Below are positions 34,035 through 43,456 of a stretch of DNA of 64,000 nucleotides, one piece after another (position 1 is the stretch's first letter; every line of letters starts with the position of its first letter). Location: the NCBI GenBank assembly GCA_041483135.1, contig JBGPFE010000015.1, positions 21,253 through 85,252 of the forward strand, given 5' to 3'. The notes below the pieces were generated by a model. The model was not told the DNA's origin. It saw only the letters and a list, made by a program, of their open reading frames with translations, and ran no database searches. Source of the stretch: PALSA-1004 sp041483135 (GTDB lineage Bacteria; Pseudomonadota; Gammaproteobacteria; Burkholderiales; SG8-41). Made by a program: the position numbers and the translations under genes.

Positions 34035-34916
34035 TCAGGCTATGTCGCCGCTATTGCCGACCCACTGGCTGCCGAGACTGCTATATGCAATGCCGTTTTT
34101 CCCGGTTTTTTTGACTTCGTACATCAAGTGGTCGCTGGCGGACACGACTTGATCCACGGTTTCTGGAATGGCATCAAAGACCGCAACGCCGATGCTGAAC
34201 GTCACCGGCCAATGATTGTCCTTCATCGCGAGATCGAGCGCCTGGCGCATTTTTTCCGCTATTTGCATAACGACGGGCTGTCCCGTTGCCACTAGTACCA
34301 CGGCGAACTCGTCGCCGCCGATTCGCGCCACAATGTCGGTTTTGCGAAGGGCTGATCTCGACGTGGCGGCAATGGTATGCAGCAACCGGTCGCCCGCGCT
34401 GTGCCCGAACCGGTCATTTACCGCTTTGAAATTATCGCAGTCAATGTAAGCAACCGAGAATGTCTGTTTCTGCCGACGATGCCTTTCCATCTCCCGCTCA
34501 AGCAACTCCTGAAACCCCAGGTAATTGAGCGCTCCCGTCAATGAATCGACCCTCGCCGTCGATCTCTCGCGGTCATACATGTATCGAAGCTGCACGGTAA
34601 GTCCTACCACCAGCAGGTAAGCGATAAGGGTATTGGCGATGCCGATATACAGGTAAACGGGCTCGGAATAGGGGTTGTCGGCGAAACCCATTTCGAGTTG
34701 CGCCATGAACGAGATGACGGCAAATGCGATGCCCCATCTCCAACCGCAGTTCCAGCTCACAATCAGGATGCCCAGTAAATAGAATGCGCTGAGACTGAGC
34801 TCGAACGATGTGATGTAGTCGACAGTAACTACGGCCGCGAGGACTATCGTTGCGATGATCAGCGCGGTCGGGCGGCTGAGCGTGTAGATGTTGATTTTGC
34901 TGAACAGGTCGATCAC
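34035..34916 (-). CDS. membrane-anchored diguanylate cyclase (GGDEF)
   Basis: A 293-residue protein with three to four N-terminal membrane helices (about 15-108) and a C-terminal GGDEF domain. The active-site loop is GGDEF at 200-204. The product-inhibition I-site RKTD (191-194) sits the canonical five residues before it. The substrate motif DCDNFKAVNDRFGH is intact. It should therefore make cyclic di-GMP and be feedback-regulated. The short membrane part has no recognised sensor domain. It is 4 nt downstream of uvrA and could be co-transcribed. Confidence 0.93.
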   Translation of the reverse strand: MIDLFSKINIYTLSRPTALIIATIVLAAVVTVDYITSFELSLSAFYLLGILIVSWNCGWRWGIAFAVISFMAQLEMGFADNPYSEPVYLYIGIANTLIAYLLVVGLTVQLRYMYDRERSTARVDSLTGALNYLGFQELLEREMERHRRQKQTFSVAYIDCDNFKAVNDRFGHSAGDRLLHTIAATSRSALRKTDIVARIGGDEFAVVLVATGQPVVMQIAEKMRQALDLAMKDNHWPVTFSIGVAVFDAIPETVDQVVSASDHLMYEVKKTGKNGIAYSSLGSQWVGNSGDIA

Positions 34917-34920
34917 TGGC

Positions 34921-37803
34921 TTATCCCAGCACCGGTAGCAGATACTTGCCAGTGTAGCTCGCTTTGTTCCTGGCGATGTCCTCGGGCGCGCCTTCCGCGA
35001 TCACGCGGCCCCCGCCGTCGCCGCCTTCGGGCCCGAGGTCGATGATCCAGTCCGCGGTCTTGATGACGTCGAGATTGTGCTCGATCACGACCACCGTGTT
35101 GCCGTGGTCGCGCAGCCGGTGCAGCACGCGCAGCAGCAAGTCGATGTCGTGAAAATGCAGGCCCGTGGTCGGCTCGTCGAGTATGTAGAGCGTGCGGCCG
35201 GTGTCCCGCTTCGATAATTCGAGCGACAGTTTCACGCGCTGCGCTTCACCGCCGGAGAGCGTGGTCGCGCTCTGGCCGAGCGTGATGTAGCCCAAACCGA
35301 CGTCGAGCAGCGTGTGCAGTTTTCTCGCGACGACCGGTACCGCGGCGAAAAATTCCGCCGCCTGCTCGACGGTCATTTTCAGCACTTCGTTGATGTTCCT
35401 GCTTTTGTACTGGACTTCGAGCGTCTCGCGGTTGTAGCGCTTGCCGTGGCATACATCGCACGGCACGTAGATGTCGGGCAGAAAATGCATCTCGACTTTC
35501 AGCACGCCGTCGCCCTGGCACGCTTCGCAGCGGCCGCCCTTGACGTTGAAGGAGAAGCGCCCGGGGCCGTAACCGCGCTCGCGCGCCATCGGCACGCCGG
35601 CGAACAATTCGCGGATCGGCGTGAACAGCCCGGTGTAGGTCGCGGGGTTGGAGCGCGGCGTGCGGCCGATCGGGCTTTGGTCGACGTTGACGACTTTGTC
35701 GAAATGCTCGAGCCCCTTGATCGCTTCGTGCGGCGCGGGCTCGGCCGAGCTGCCATACAGATGGCGCGCTGCCGCGCTGTAGAGCGTGTCGTTGATCAGT
35801 GTCGACTTGCCCGAGCCCGATACGCCGGTGATGCAGACGAAGAGACCAACCGGCAGCCTGGCTGTGATGTCTTTCAGGTTATTGCCGCGGGCGCCGCTGA
35901 TCGCGAGCATGCGCTTCGCGTCGGGTTTGTGGCGCAATCCGGGCACTTCGATGCGCAGGCGGCCTGTGAGGTATTGCCCGGTCAGCGACTCGGCGTTCTT
36001 GCGGATGTCCGAAGGCGTGCCCTGGGCGATGATGCGGCCACCGTGCTCGCCGGCGCCGAGCCCGATGTCGACAACGTGATCGGCGTTTTCGATTGCTTCA
36101 CGGTCGTGCTCGACTACGATCACGGTGTTGCCGATGTCGCGCAGGCGCTTCAACGTATCGAGCAGGCGCGCGTTGTCGCGCTGATGCAGCCCGATCGACG
36201 GCTCGTCGAGCACGTACATGACGCCGGTCAAACCCGAGCCGATCTGGCTCGCGAGCCGGATGCGCTGCGCTTCGCCGCCCGACAGCGTGTCGGCCGCGCG
36301 GTCGAGCGACAGGTATTCGAGGCCGACGTCGTTGAGGAACGTGAGCCGGTTGATGATCTCCGCGGCGATTTTTTCGGCGATCGCGAGCTTGGTGCCGGCG
36401 AGCGCCATGGTTGCGAAAAACTGCGCCGCCTGCTTGAGCGGCAGTGCGCTCACTTCATAGATCGTCCTGCCGGCGACGCGCACGTGGCGCGCTTCGCGCC
36501 GCAGCCGCGTTGCGCCGCACTCGGGACAGGGCCGGGTGTTGAGGTATTTGGCGAGTTCCTCGCGCACCACCAGCGAGTCGGTTTCGCGGTAGCGGCGCTC
36601 GAGATTCGGGATGATGCCCTCGAACGCGTGCTCGCGCTGGTACTTGTTGCCGCGCTCGCCGATGTAGGTGAATTTGATCTTGTCGCGACCCGAGCCGCAG
36701 AGCACCGCATCCTGCGCCGCTTGCGGCAGTTGCTCGAACGGCGCCTCGAGATCGAAGCCGTAGTATTGCGCCAGGCACTGCAGCATCTGGAAGTAGAACT
36801 GGTTGCGGCGGTCCCAGCCGCGGATCGCGCCGGAGCCGAGCGACAGGTGCGGGTGGGTGACGACGCGCTTGGGATCGAAGAAGCTGATGTGGCCCAAGCC
36901 GTCGCAGCGCGGGCACGCGCCCATCGGGTTGTTGAACGAAAAGAGCCGCGGCTCGAGCTCCGGCAGCGAATAGCTGCAGATCGGGCACGCGAACTTCGCC
37001 GAGAACAGGTGTTCGCGGCCGGAGTCCATCTCGACCGCGAGCGCGCGCCCGTCGGAATGCCTGAGCGCGGTCTCGAACGATTCGGCGAGTCGCTGCTTGA
37101 CCTCGGGGCGCACCTTGAGGCGGTCGACCACGACCTCCACCGTGTGCTTGATGTTCTTCTTGAGTTTCGGCAGGTCGTCGATCTCGTGCACCTTGCCGTC
37201 GATGCGCACGCGCACGAAGCCCTGCGCGCGCAGCTCGTCGAAGAGATCGACCTGCTCGCCCTTGCGGCCGACGATCAGCGGCGACAGGATCATGAGCCTC
37301 GAATCCACCGGCAGCTGCAGCACGTGATCGACCATCTGCGACACGCTCTGCGCGGCGAGCACGATGTTGTGATCGGGGCAGTGTGGGTCGCCCACGCGCG
37401 CGAACAGCAGGCGCAGGTAGTCGTGGATTTCGGTGACGGTGCCGACAGTCGAGCGCGGGTTGTGGCTGGTTGCCTTCTGCTCGATCGAAATCGCCGGCGA
37501 CAGGCCCTCGATCAGGTCGACGTCGGGCTTTTCCATCAGCTGCAGGAACTGGCGCGCGTAGGCCGACAGCGATTCGACGTAGCGGCGCTGGCCTTCGGCG
37601 TAGAGCGTGTCGAACGCGAGCGACGATTTGCCCGAGCCGGAGAGTCCGGTGATCACGATCAGCCGGTTGCGCGGCAGATCGAGATTGATGTTCTTCAGGT
37701 TGTGGGTACGCGCGCCGCGAATCCGGATCAGATCGGCGTGTCTGGCAAGCGCATCCGGACCGGAATTCTGCAGCCGAACGATGGTGGGTCGGTTAGTGGG
37801 CAA
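34921..37803 (-). CDS. uvrA: excinuclease ABC subunit A
   Basis: A 960-residue UvrA of typical length, the damage-recognition ATPase of nucleotide excision repair. It has two ABC modules: Walker A GLSGSGKSSL (about residue 50-60) and GVSGSGKSTL (about 655), and signatures LSGGEAQRIRLASQIG and LSGGEAQRVKLSLELS. Zinc-finger cysteines are in FACPICSYSLPE...GACPRC and CEACQGDG...CDVCHG. The start is TTG at 37803 because no ATG or GTG fits the family N-terminus; CAGGGA is about 10 nt upstream. Divergent from the MFS gene with a 72-bp shared promoter region. Confidence 0.97.
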   Translation of the reverse strand: MPTNRPTIVRLQNSGPDALARHADLIRIRGARTHNLKNINLDLPRNRLIVITGLSGSGKSSLAFDTLYAEGQRRYVESLSAYARQFLQLMEKPDVDLIEGLSPAISIEQKATSHNPRSTVGTVTEIHDYLRLLFARVGDPHCPDHNIVLAAQSVSQMVDHVLQLPVDSRLMILSPLIVGRKGEQVDLFDELRAQGFVRVRIDGKVHEIDDLPKLKKNIKHTVEVVVDRLKVRPEVKQRLAESFETALRHSDGRALAVEMDSGREHLFSAKFACPICSYSLPELEPRLFSFNNPMGACPRCDGLGHISFFDPKRVVTHPHLSLGSGAIRGWDRRNQFYFQMLQCLAQYYGFDLEAPFEQLPQAAQDAVLCGSGRDKIKFTYIGERGNKYQREHAFEGIIPNLERRYRETDSLVVREELAKYLNTRPCPECGATRLRREARHVRVAGRTIYEVSALPLKQAAQFFATMALAGTKLAIAEKIAAEIINRLTFLNDVGLEYLSLDRAADTLSGGEAQRIRLASQIGSGLTGVMYVLDEPSIGLHQRDNARLLDTLKRLRDIGNTVIVVEHDREAIENADHVVDIGLGAGEHGGRIIAQGTPSDIRKNAESLTGQYLTGRLRIEVPGLRHKPDAKRMLAISGARGNNLKDITARLPVGLFVCITGVSGSGKSTLINDTLYSAAARHLYGSSAEPAPHEAIKGLEHFDKVVNVDQSPIGRTPRSNPATYTGLFTPIRELFAGVPMARERGYGPGRFSFNVKGGRCEACQGDGVLKVEMHFLPDIYVPCDVCHGKRYNRETLEVQYKSRNINEVLKMTVEQAAEFFAAVPVVARKLHTLLDVGLGYITLGQSATTLSGGEAQRVKLSLELSKRDTGRTLYILDEPTTGLHFHDIDLLLRVLHRLRDHGNTVVVIEHNLDVIKTADWIIDLGPEGGDGGGRVIAEGAPEDIARNKASYTGKYLLPVLG

Positions 37804-37875
37804 GAGAAACGAATCCCTGAGCTAAACCTGTTAATATACCGAACTTTGGCGTCCTGCCCCAAGTCGTATTTCATC

Positions 37876-39258
37876 ATGTCCCCGAGCAATCGCATGAGCC
37901 CGGCCGAATTGCGCGCGAGTGTGAGCCTAGCGAGCATCTTCGGGCTGCGCATGTTCGGAATGTTCGTGATCCTGCCAGTGTTCGCGATCTACGCGGGCGA
38001 GCATCTCGCAGGCGGGACCAGCCTGACCCTCGTTGGCATCGCGATCGGAGCCTATGGTCTCACGCAGGCAATCCTGCAAATCCCGTTCGGCTGGTTGTCC
38101 GACCGCTACGGCCGCAAGCCCGTCATCTACTGGGGCCTCGCGGTGTTTGCGCTGGGCAGTTTCGTTGCCGCGCTCGGTGGCAGCATTTTCATGGTGATCG
38201 CGGGGCGCGTGTTGCAGGGCATGGGCGCGATCTCGGCCGCGGTGATTGCGATGACCGCCGATTTGACGCGTGAAGAACACCGCACCAAGGCGATGGCGCT
38301 GATCGGCTCGACCATCGGCGTCACTTTCGCATTGTCGCTGGTGCTGAGCCCATGGCTCAACGGCTTGATCGGTGTGCCCGGCATCTTCGTGCTGACCGGC
38401 GTGCTTGCGCTCGCCGCGATGGGGGTCGTTTACTCGATAGTGCCGGCTACGGATGCGGCGCCACCGGGCATGTCCCGGGAAGCCGATGACATCGCGCATT
38501 TCAGCGAAGTACTGCGGGATGGGCAGCTCGCGTGCCTGAACTACGGGATCTTTGCGCTGCAGGCCGTGCTGATGGCGCAATTCGTGGTCGTGCCGCTGTC
38601 GCTGCGCGAGGTCGGCCTGGCGGTCGATCACCACTGGCAGGTCTACCTGCCGGTCATGCTGGGCTCATTCGTGCTGATGCTGCCGGGGATACTGATGGCG
38701 GAGCGGCGCGGCCACGTCAAGACGGTGTTTATCGGCTCGATCGGCGTGCTGTTGAGCGGACAGTTCGCGATGCCATGGCTGCTCGGCAGCGTGCGCGCGA
38801 TCGCACTCTTTCTGCTGATTTTCTTCACCGCGTTCAACGTGCTCGAGGCAATGCTGCCGTCGCTCGTCTCCAAGCTCGCACCCATCGGCGCCAAAGGCAC
38901 CGCGATCGGGATCTTCAGCAGCGTGCAGTTCCTGGGCACGTTCCTGGGCGCGGCGGGCGGCGGTTTTCTGTATCAGCATTTTGGCGCGCGCGGCGTGTTC
39001 GTGCTCGATGCGCTGCTGCTTGCCGGATGGCTGCTGCTTGCGCTCGGCATGCAGGCCCCTGGCCTGATCCTGACGCGGGTATACACTATTCCGGCGCTCG
39101 ACAGCGAGCAGGCGCGCGTGCTCGCGGCGCGCCTCGAGGCGCAGCCCGGCGTGCGCGAAGTGCAGTTGTCGGCCGGCGAGCGCACGGCGTACCTGAAGGT
39201 CGATGCGACCGGTTTCGATGAACAACACGTGTTACGATTGATCGCGGAAGAGATTTGA
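37876..39258 (+). CDS. YajR-like MFS transporter with C-terminal YAM domain
   Basis: A 460-residue major facilitator protein with 12 membrane helices. Motif A is GWLSDRYGRKPVIYW between helices 2 and 3. The end (about residues 390-460: TRVYTIPALDSEQARVLAARL, PGVREVQLSAGERTAYLKVD) is a ferredoxin-like soluble domain matching the YAM domain of YajR. YajR is a proton-linked exporter of unknown natural substrate. ATG 37876 or ATG 37894 are possible starts. ssb follows 13 nt downstream, so the two are probably co-transcribed. Confidence 0.88.
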   Translation: MSPSNRMSPAELRASVSLASIFGLRMFGMFVILPVFAIYAGEHLAGGTSLTLVGIAIGAYGLTQAILQIPFGWLSDRYGRKPVIYWGLAVFALGSFVAALGGSIFMVIAGRVLQGMGAISAAVIAMTADLTREEHRTKAMALIGSTIGVTFALSLVLSPWLNGLIGVPGIFVLTGVLALAAMGVVYSIVPATDAAPPGMSREADDIAHFSEVLRDGQLACLNYGIFALQAVLMAQFVVVPLSLREVGLAVDHHWQVYLPVMLGSFVLMLPGILMAERRGHVKTVFIGSIGVLLSGQFAMPWLLGSVRAIALFLLIFFTAFNVLEAMLPSLVSKLAPIGAKGTAIGIFSSVQFLGTFLGAAGGGFLYQHFGARGVFVLDALLLAGWLLLALGMQAPGLILTRVYTIPALDSEQARVLAARLEAQPGVREVQLSAGERTAYLKVDATGFDEQHVLRLIAEEI

Positions 39259-39271
39259 CTGGAGGTTCAGC

Positions 39272-39733
39272 ATGGCATCGGTTAACAAGGTGATTTTGAT
39301 CGGCAACCTCGGCGCGGATCCCGAGACGCGTTTTCTGCCGAGCGGCGACGCGGTGGCTAATATTCGGATGGCCACCACCGACGTGTGGAAGGACAAGAGC
39401 GGAGAAAAACAGGAACACACGGAGTGGCACCGTGTCGCTTTTTTCGGCAAGCTCGCCGAAATCGCCGGCGAATACCTGAAGAAGGGCTCGCCGGTGTACA
39501 TCGAAGGCCGTATCCGCACGCGCAAGTGGCAGGACAAGGAAGGCCAGGACCGCTATTCCACCGAGATCGTGGCCGACCGCATGCAGCTGCTCGGCTCCCG
39601 TGGCGGCGGCTCCGAGGCTATGGCGCGCGAACCGAAGGCGGCCGCGGCCGAGCCCGGCGGCGGTGGCGCCAAACCCGCGGCGAAGAAGGGCGGGGCGTCG
39701 TTCGACGACATGGACGACGACATTCCTTTCTAA
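39272..39733 (+). CDS. ssb: single-stranded DNA-binding protein
   Basis: A 153-residue SSB. The OB fold begins MASVNKVILIGNLGADPETR and includes EWHRVAFFGKLAEIAGEYLK and GSPVYIEGRIRTRKWQDK. A glycine/alanine-rich linker leads to the acidic partner-binding tail DDMDDDIPF, in the usual DDDIPF form. The GGAGG site lies 9 nt before the ATG. The order uvrA, MFS, ssb is common in betaproteobacteria. Confidence 0.97.
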   Translation: MASVNKVILIGNLGADPETRFLPSGDAVANIRMATTDVWKDKSGEKQEHTEWHRVAFFGKLAEIAGEYLKKGSPVYIEGRIRTRKWQDKEGQDRYSTEIVADRMQLLGSRGGGSEAMAREPKAAAAEPGGGGAKPAAKKGGASFDDMDDDIPF

Positions 39734-39809
39734 GCCGCGCTTTGCGTAATTTCTCGTTATCCTCCGCACGCGATACTGTCGTCGCGCGGTGGATGATGCG
39801 GCCGTGACA

Positions 39810-41519
39810 ATGAATAAGACCATCCGCTACGGCGAATATCTGGGCGCAGTGCGCGCGCGTCAGCGCGCGCTCAGCTTCAACGAGGTCGTCGCTGCCGAGC
39901 ATGGACGGGCGCACCGGCGACAGCAGCTGCGCGTCAAGGACGTCTACCGGCTGCTCGCGCCGTATGTGAGCGTGCGGTTCATCGAGCAATTCAAATCCGT
40001 CGTGCCGCTCGCGCTGTTTCTCGCGTTGTTCGAGGCCGTCGTGCTCGATTCCACCGTCAACGGGGCGCAAGCGGTCGCACTCGGTATTCTGGCGGTGATA
40101 GTCGGGCTGATGCTGTTCATCGAAGGCGCCAATCACGGTTTGATGCCGTTTTCCGAGAACATCGGCTTCAACCTGCCGAGCCGCTCAACCTGGCCGGTGA
40201 TTCTGGGCGTCGCATTCGTGCTCGGCGCGGCGACGACTTTCGCCGAGCCGGCGGTCTCGGCGTTGCGTGCCGCCGGCAGCATGAGCGATCCGCAGCGCGC
40301 GCCGGCGCTGCATGCATTGCTCACTCAGCATGGCGCGGCGTTGGTCGCGGCAGTTGCGTTGAGCGTGGGTTTTGCGGTGATGCTGGGCATGTTGCGCATC
40401 GTCATGAACTGGCGGTTGAAGTCGGTGATCGTCATAGCGCTGCCGCCGTGCCTCGCGCTGACCGCGTACATCGCGGCGCAGCCGCACCTTGCGCCGGTCC
40501 TCGGCCTTGCCTGGGATTGCGGCGCGATCACCACCGGACCCGTGACGGTGCCGATCGTGCTGGCGCTCGGCATCGGCGTGACCGCGGCCGTGGGCAGGGA
40601 GGACAATCCGCTGTCGGGGTTCGGCATCGTCACGCTGGCTTCGATGTTTCCGGCACTGGCGGTAATGTTGCTCGCGCTGGCCCTGCCGCTGGACGGCATG
40701 CAATTGCTGGTGGCGGCGGAGGCGACCATCCCTTGGTACGCAGCGAGCCCGACCGCGGATGCCATCGCCGCGCTGCGCGCGATCGTGCCGCTCACGCTGC
40801 TCTTGTGGTTGATACAGCGCGTGTTGCTCAAAGAGCCGGTTGCCAGGCGTGGCATCATCGCTTATGGCATTGCGTTGTGCGTGCTCGGCATGCTGTTTTT
40901 CAACCTCGGGCTCACCTACGGATTATCGCAGCTCGGTAATCAGGCCGGCAGCATACTGCCGGCGGCATTTGCCGAATTCGCGGCGGTCAGGGGCTCGCCG
41001 CTTTACTCCTACTGGATCGGCATCATCATCGTCGTCAGTTTTGCCGCCGCGCTGGGCTTCGGCGCCACTATCGCCGAGCCGGCGCTCAATGCGATGGGCA
41101 TGACGGTGCAGAACCTGACCGACGGCGCGTTCCCGCGCGAAATACTGATCCGTGCCGTGGCGGTCGGCGTGGGTCTCGGCACCGCGGCCGGCGTCGTCAA
41201 GGTGGTGTTCGATATTCCGATTGCGCAATTGCTGCTGCCCGGCTATGCGGTGGCGCTGGTGATGACCGTATTGTCGGAGGAGATCTACGTCAATCTGGCG
41301 TGGGATGCGGCCGGCGTGACGACGGGGCCGGTGACGGTGCCGCTGGTGCTCGCGATGGGTCTCGGGCTCGGGCAGAGCATGCACGCGGTCGAAGGTTTCG
41401 GCATACTCGCGCTGGCATCGATCGGACCGATCATCAGCGTGCTCGGCGTCGGGTTGTGGATACGGTTGCATATCGCGGGCAGCCATGCCCGCCGTGAGGA
41501 AGGAGAGCCGGCACAATGA
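39810..41519 (+). CDS. internally duplicated DUF1538 membrane protein
   Basis: A 569-residue polytopic protein of the DUF1538 family with two tandem halves. The half-signature TTFAEPAV (about residue 139) and GAITTGPVTVPIVLALGIG (about 238) recurs as ATIAEPAL (about 419) and GVTTGPVTVPLVLAMGLG (about 500). Repeated TTGPVTVP loops suggest paired re-entrant elements as in secondary transporters. The start ATG 39810 gives MNKTIRYGEYL; a GTG at 39789 is possible. Its stop overlaps the start of a PII-like gene (ATGA), and a second PII-like gene follows. This suggests a channel or transporter controlled by PII-like proteins (inference). Confidence 0.85.
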   Translation: MNKTIRYGEYLGAVRARQRALSFNEVVAAEHGRAHRRQQLRVKDVYRLLAPYVSVRFIEQFKSVVPLALFLALFEAVVLDSTVNGAQAVALGILAVIVGLMLFIEGANHGLMPFSENIGFNLPSRSTWPVILGVAFVLGAATTFAEPAVSALRAAGSMSDPQRAPALHALLTQHGAALVAAVALSVGFAVMLGMLRIVMNWRLKSVIVIALPPCLALTAYIAAQPHLAPVLGLAWDCGAITTGPVTVPIVLALGIGVTAAVGREDNPLSGFGIVTLASMFPALAVMLLALALPLDGMQLLVAAEATIPWYAASPTADAIAALRAIVPLTLLLWLIQRVLLKEPVARRGIIAYGIALCVLGMLFFNLGLTYGLSQLGNQAGSILPAAFAEFAAVRGSPLYSYWIGIIIVVSFAAALGFGATIAEPALNAMGMTVQNLTDGAFPREILIRAVAVGVGLGTAAGVVKVVFDIPIAQLLLPGYAVALVMTVLSEEIYVNLAWDAAGVTTGPVTVPLVLAMGLGLGQSMHAVEGFGILALASIGPIISVLGVGLWIRLHIAGSHARREEGEPAQ

Positions 41520-41878
41520 GTCAAGGCATTGTGGTATTGACGGACGCGATGTTGATCACGTGCATAGTGCAACGCGGCGCGGCGGACAAGGTGGTCGAAG
41601 CGGCGATGCGGGCGGGTGCGCACGGCGCCACCATTTACTACGCGCGCGGCACAGGTGTGCGCCAGCGCCATCTCGGCGTGCTCGGCATCACCATCAGCGC
41701 AGAGAAGGAAATAGCGCATATCGTGGTGCCAAGCGAGCAGGCCGACCGCGTGTTCGAGAGCATGCATGCCGCCGCCAAGATTGACACGCCGGGCATGGGC
41801 ATTTTGTACATGACGGCGGTCGAAAAGATGGCAACCTACGTGCCGCCCGAAGTGGTGGCCAAGTACATTCGCGATTGA
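41516..41878 (+). CDS. PII-like regulator, DUF1538-linked (first)
   Basis: A 120-residue protein with the PII fold. Core strands are MLITCIVQRGAADKVVEAAM and GATIYYARGTG. The loop GVRQRHLGVLGITISAEKEI takes the place of the canonical T-loop and lacks the uridylylated Tyr motif. The GMGILYM segment recalls the B-loop TGxxGDGKIFV but is altered. It overlaps the DUF1538 stop by 4 nt (translational coupling). PII proteins normally gate transporters or enzymes through the T-loop; here the partner is very probably the DUF1538 protein. Ligand (ATP/ADP/2-oxoglutarate or other) is unknown. Confidence 0.75.
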   Translation: MSQGIVVLTDAMLITCIVQRGAADKVVEAAMRAGAHGATIYYARGTGVRQRHLGVLGITISAEKEIAHIVVPSEQADRVFESMHAAAKIDTPGMGILYMTAVEKMATYVPPEVVAKYIRD

Positions 41879-41888
41879 TCCTGCCAAA

Positions 41889-42224
41889 ATGGTAGCGAGG
41901 ACTGCGCACAAGCTCATTACATGCATCATGCCCGCCGGTCGCGGGCTCGAGCTGATCGAAGGGCTGCGTGAACTGGGCGTGATGAGCGCGCAAGTTCACC
42001 ACGCGCGCGGCGTCGGGCAAAGCAGCAAGCGGCGGCGCGGCGTGTCGCTCTATGCAGAGCGCGAGATCGTGCAGGCGCTGGTCGAGGCGGCGCGCGCCGA
42101 CGAGGTGTTCGATTTTCTTTACGCGGCAGCCGAGATCGGGCGGCCGCACGCCGGCATGCTGCTGATGGAAAAAGTCGCCCACGGCATACCGCTGATGCTG
42201 CCTGACCTGCCGGTCGAGAAATAG
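41889..42224 (+). CDS. PII-like regulator, DUF1538-linked (second)
   Basis: A 111-residue PII-fold protein, 10 nt after the first one. It has LITCIMPAGRGLELIEGLRE, AQVHHARGVGQSSKRRRGVS and AAEIGRPHAGMLLMEKVAHG. The T-loop counterpart is short and very basic (SSKRRR), unlike that of its neighbour, and the classical Tyr is absent. The two copies are too different to be a recent duplication. A hetero-oligomeric regulator of the membrane protein is possible. Confidence 0.72.
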   Translation: MVARTAHKLITCIMPAGRGLELIEGLRELGVMSAQVHHARGVGQSSKRRRGVSLYAEREIVQALVEAARADEVFDFLYAAAEIGRPHAGMLLMEKVAHGIPLMLPDLPVEK

Positions 42225-42256
42225 CGCCGATTCAATTCCGAACCGCGGCGTTTGCG

Positions 42257-43456
42257 TCAGGGTCGTGCGGCGAGCACGCGCAGGGTATCGCGCGCAATCA
42301 CCACTTCCTCGTCGGTCGGAATTACCCACGCCGAAGCGCGGCTCGCCGGCGTGCTGATGCGCGGCGCGTGACGGCGGTTGGCCTCGGCATCGAGCTCGAT
42401 GCCGAGCCACGTCGAGTGCGCGCAGATCATTTCCCGCACCGGCGCCGCGTGCTCGCCGATGCCACCCGTAAACACCAGCGCGTCGAGTCCGTTGATCGCG
42501 GCGGCGAGCGACCCGATTTCGCGGGCGGCGCGATAAACGAAAAGCTCGATAGCCTGGCGCGCCCGGGGGTCAATGCTGTTGAGCAGCACTCGCATGTCGG
42601 AACTGATGCCGGAAACGCCGAGCAGGCCCGAACGCCGGTAGAGCAGGTCGTCCACGTCTTCAAGGCTCATACCGCGCTCACGCATCAGATACAACACGAC
42701 GTCGGGATCGAGACTGCCGCTGCGCGTGCCCATCATCAGCCCGTCGATGACCGTGAACCCCATGGTCGTGGCGACGCTGCGCCGCCCGCGCAACGCGCAT
42801 AAGCTCGCGCCGTTGCCGAGGTGGGCGACGATGACGCGCCCATCGGCGCCCGCACCGAGATGCTCGGGCAGCACGCCGGCGATGTATTGATACGACAAGC
42901 CGTGAAAACCGTAACGCTTGACGCCGGCGTCCGACACTGCGCGCGGCAGCGCATAAGCCTGCGCCGGCGCCGGCTGCGTGCGGTGAAACGCGGTGTCGAA
43001 GCACGCGACGTGCGGCAATTCCGGGCGCAGCTCCATCAACGCGCGGATCGCCGCCAGATTGTGCGGCTGGTGCAGGCGTGCGAGCGGCACCAGCGTTTCG
43101 AGCCGCGCGAGTATCGAGCGATCGACCAGCACCGGTGCGCTGAATTCGTCCGCGCCGTGCACTACGCGATGCCCAGCCGCTACAATATTGACGCCGGCGC
43201 ATTGCCGATCAATCCAGCCGAACAGCCGCTCAATTGCCTGCGCGTGCGTGAGACGGGTAACTGCGCCGGCGGGCACGCCGGCGAGAGGGTCGCCCGGCAA
43301 CACGGCCCCGGCGGCGTCGCTGGCGTTGAAGCGCGGTTGCGATCCCAAGCCGTCGATCAGCCCGTGCAGCAGGCGGCCGGGCGTGGCGCCGACGGCGTAG
43401 ATCGCGAACTTGATGCTTGAGGAGCCGGCGTTGACGACGATAATCGCGTCGCTCAT
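42257..43456 (-). CDS. ackA: acetate kinase
   Basis: A 399-residue acetate/propionate kinase of the ASKHA fold. Signatures are VNAGSSSIKFAIY (residues 7-19), VAAGHRVVHGADEF, CFDTAFHRTQPAPA (catalytic Asp and His), YGFHGLSYQYI, VIVAHLGNGASLCA and VFTGGIGEHAAPVRE. It makes ATP from acetyl-phosphate or activates acetate. Its ATG overlaps the stop of the MaoC-Pta gene by 4 nt (ATGA at 43456-43453), so the two are coupled in one operon that may be under FNR-type control. Confidence 0.96.
   Translation of the reverse strand: MSDAIIVVNAGSSSIKFAIYAVGATPGRLLHGLIDGLGSQPRFNASDAAGAVLPGDPLAGVPAGAVTRLTHAQAIERLFGWIDRQCAGVNIVAAGHRVVHGADEFSAPVLVDRSILARLETLVPLARLHQPHNLAAIRALMELRPELPHVACFDTAFHRTQPAPAQAYALPRAVSDAGVKRYGFHGLSYQYIAGVLPEHLGAGADGRVIVAHLGNGASLCALRGRRSVATTMGFTVIDGLMMGTRSGSLDPDVVLYLMRERGMSLEDVDDLLYRRSGLLGVSGISSDMRVLLNSIDPRARQAIELFVYRAAREIGSLAAAINGLDALVFTGGIGEHAAPVREMICAHSTWLGIELDAEANRRHAPRISTPASRASAWVIPTDEEVVIARDTLRVLAARP

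Noticed and set aside
35314..37875. Very long open frame (about 850 codons) on the plus strand opposite uvrA, continuous with the MFS gene
   Set aside because: It is an antisense shadow of a GC-rich gene. uvrA on the other strand is a full, conserved protein, and the MFS family begins only at about 37876.
39789..39809. GTG 21 nt upstream as the start of the DUF1538 gene
   Set aside because: It adds only MDDAAVT, has no better ribosome site, and the ATG at 39810 gives a more natural N-terminus; kept only as an alternative.
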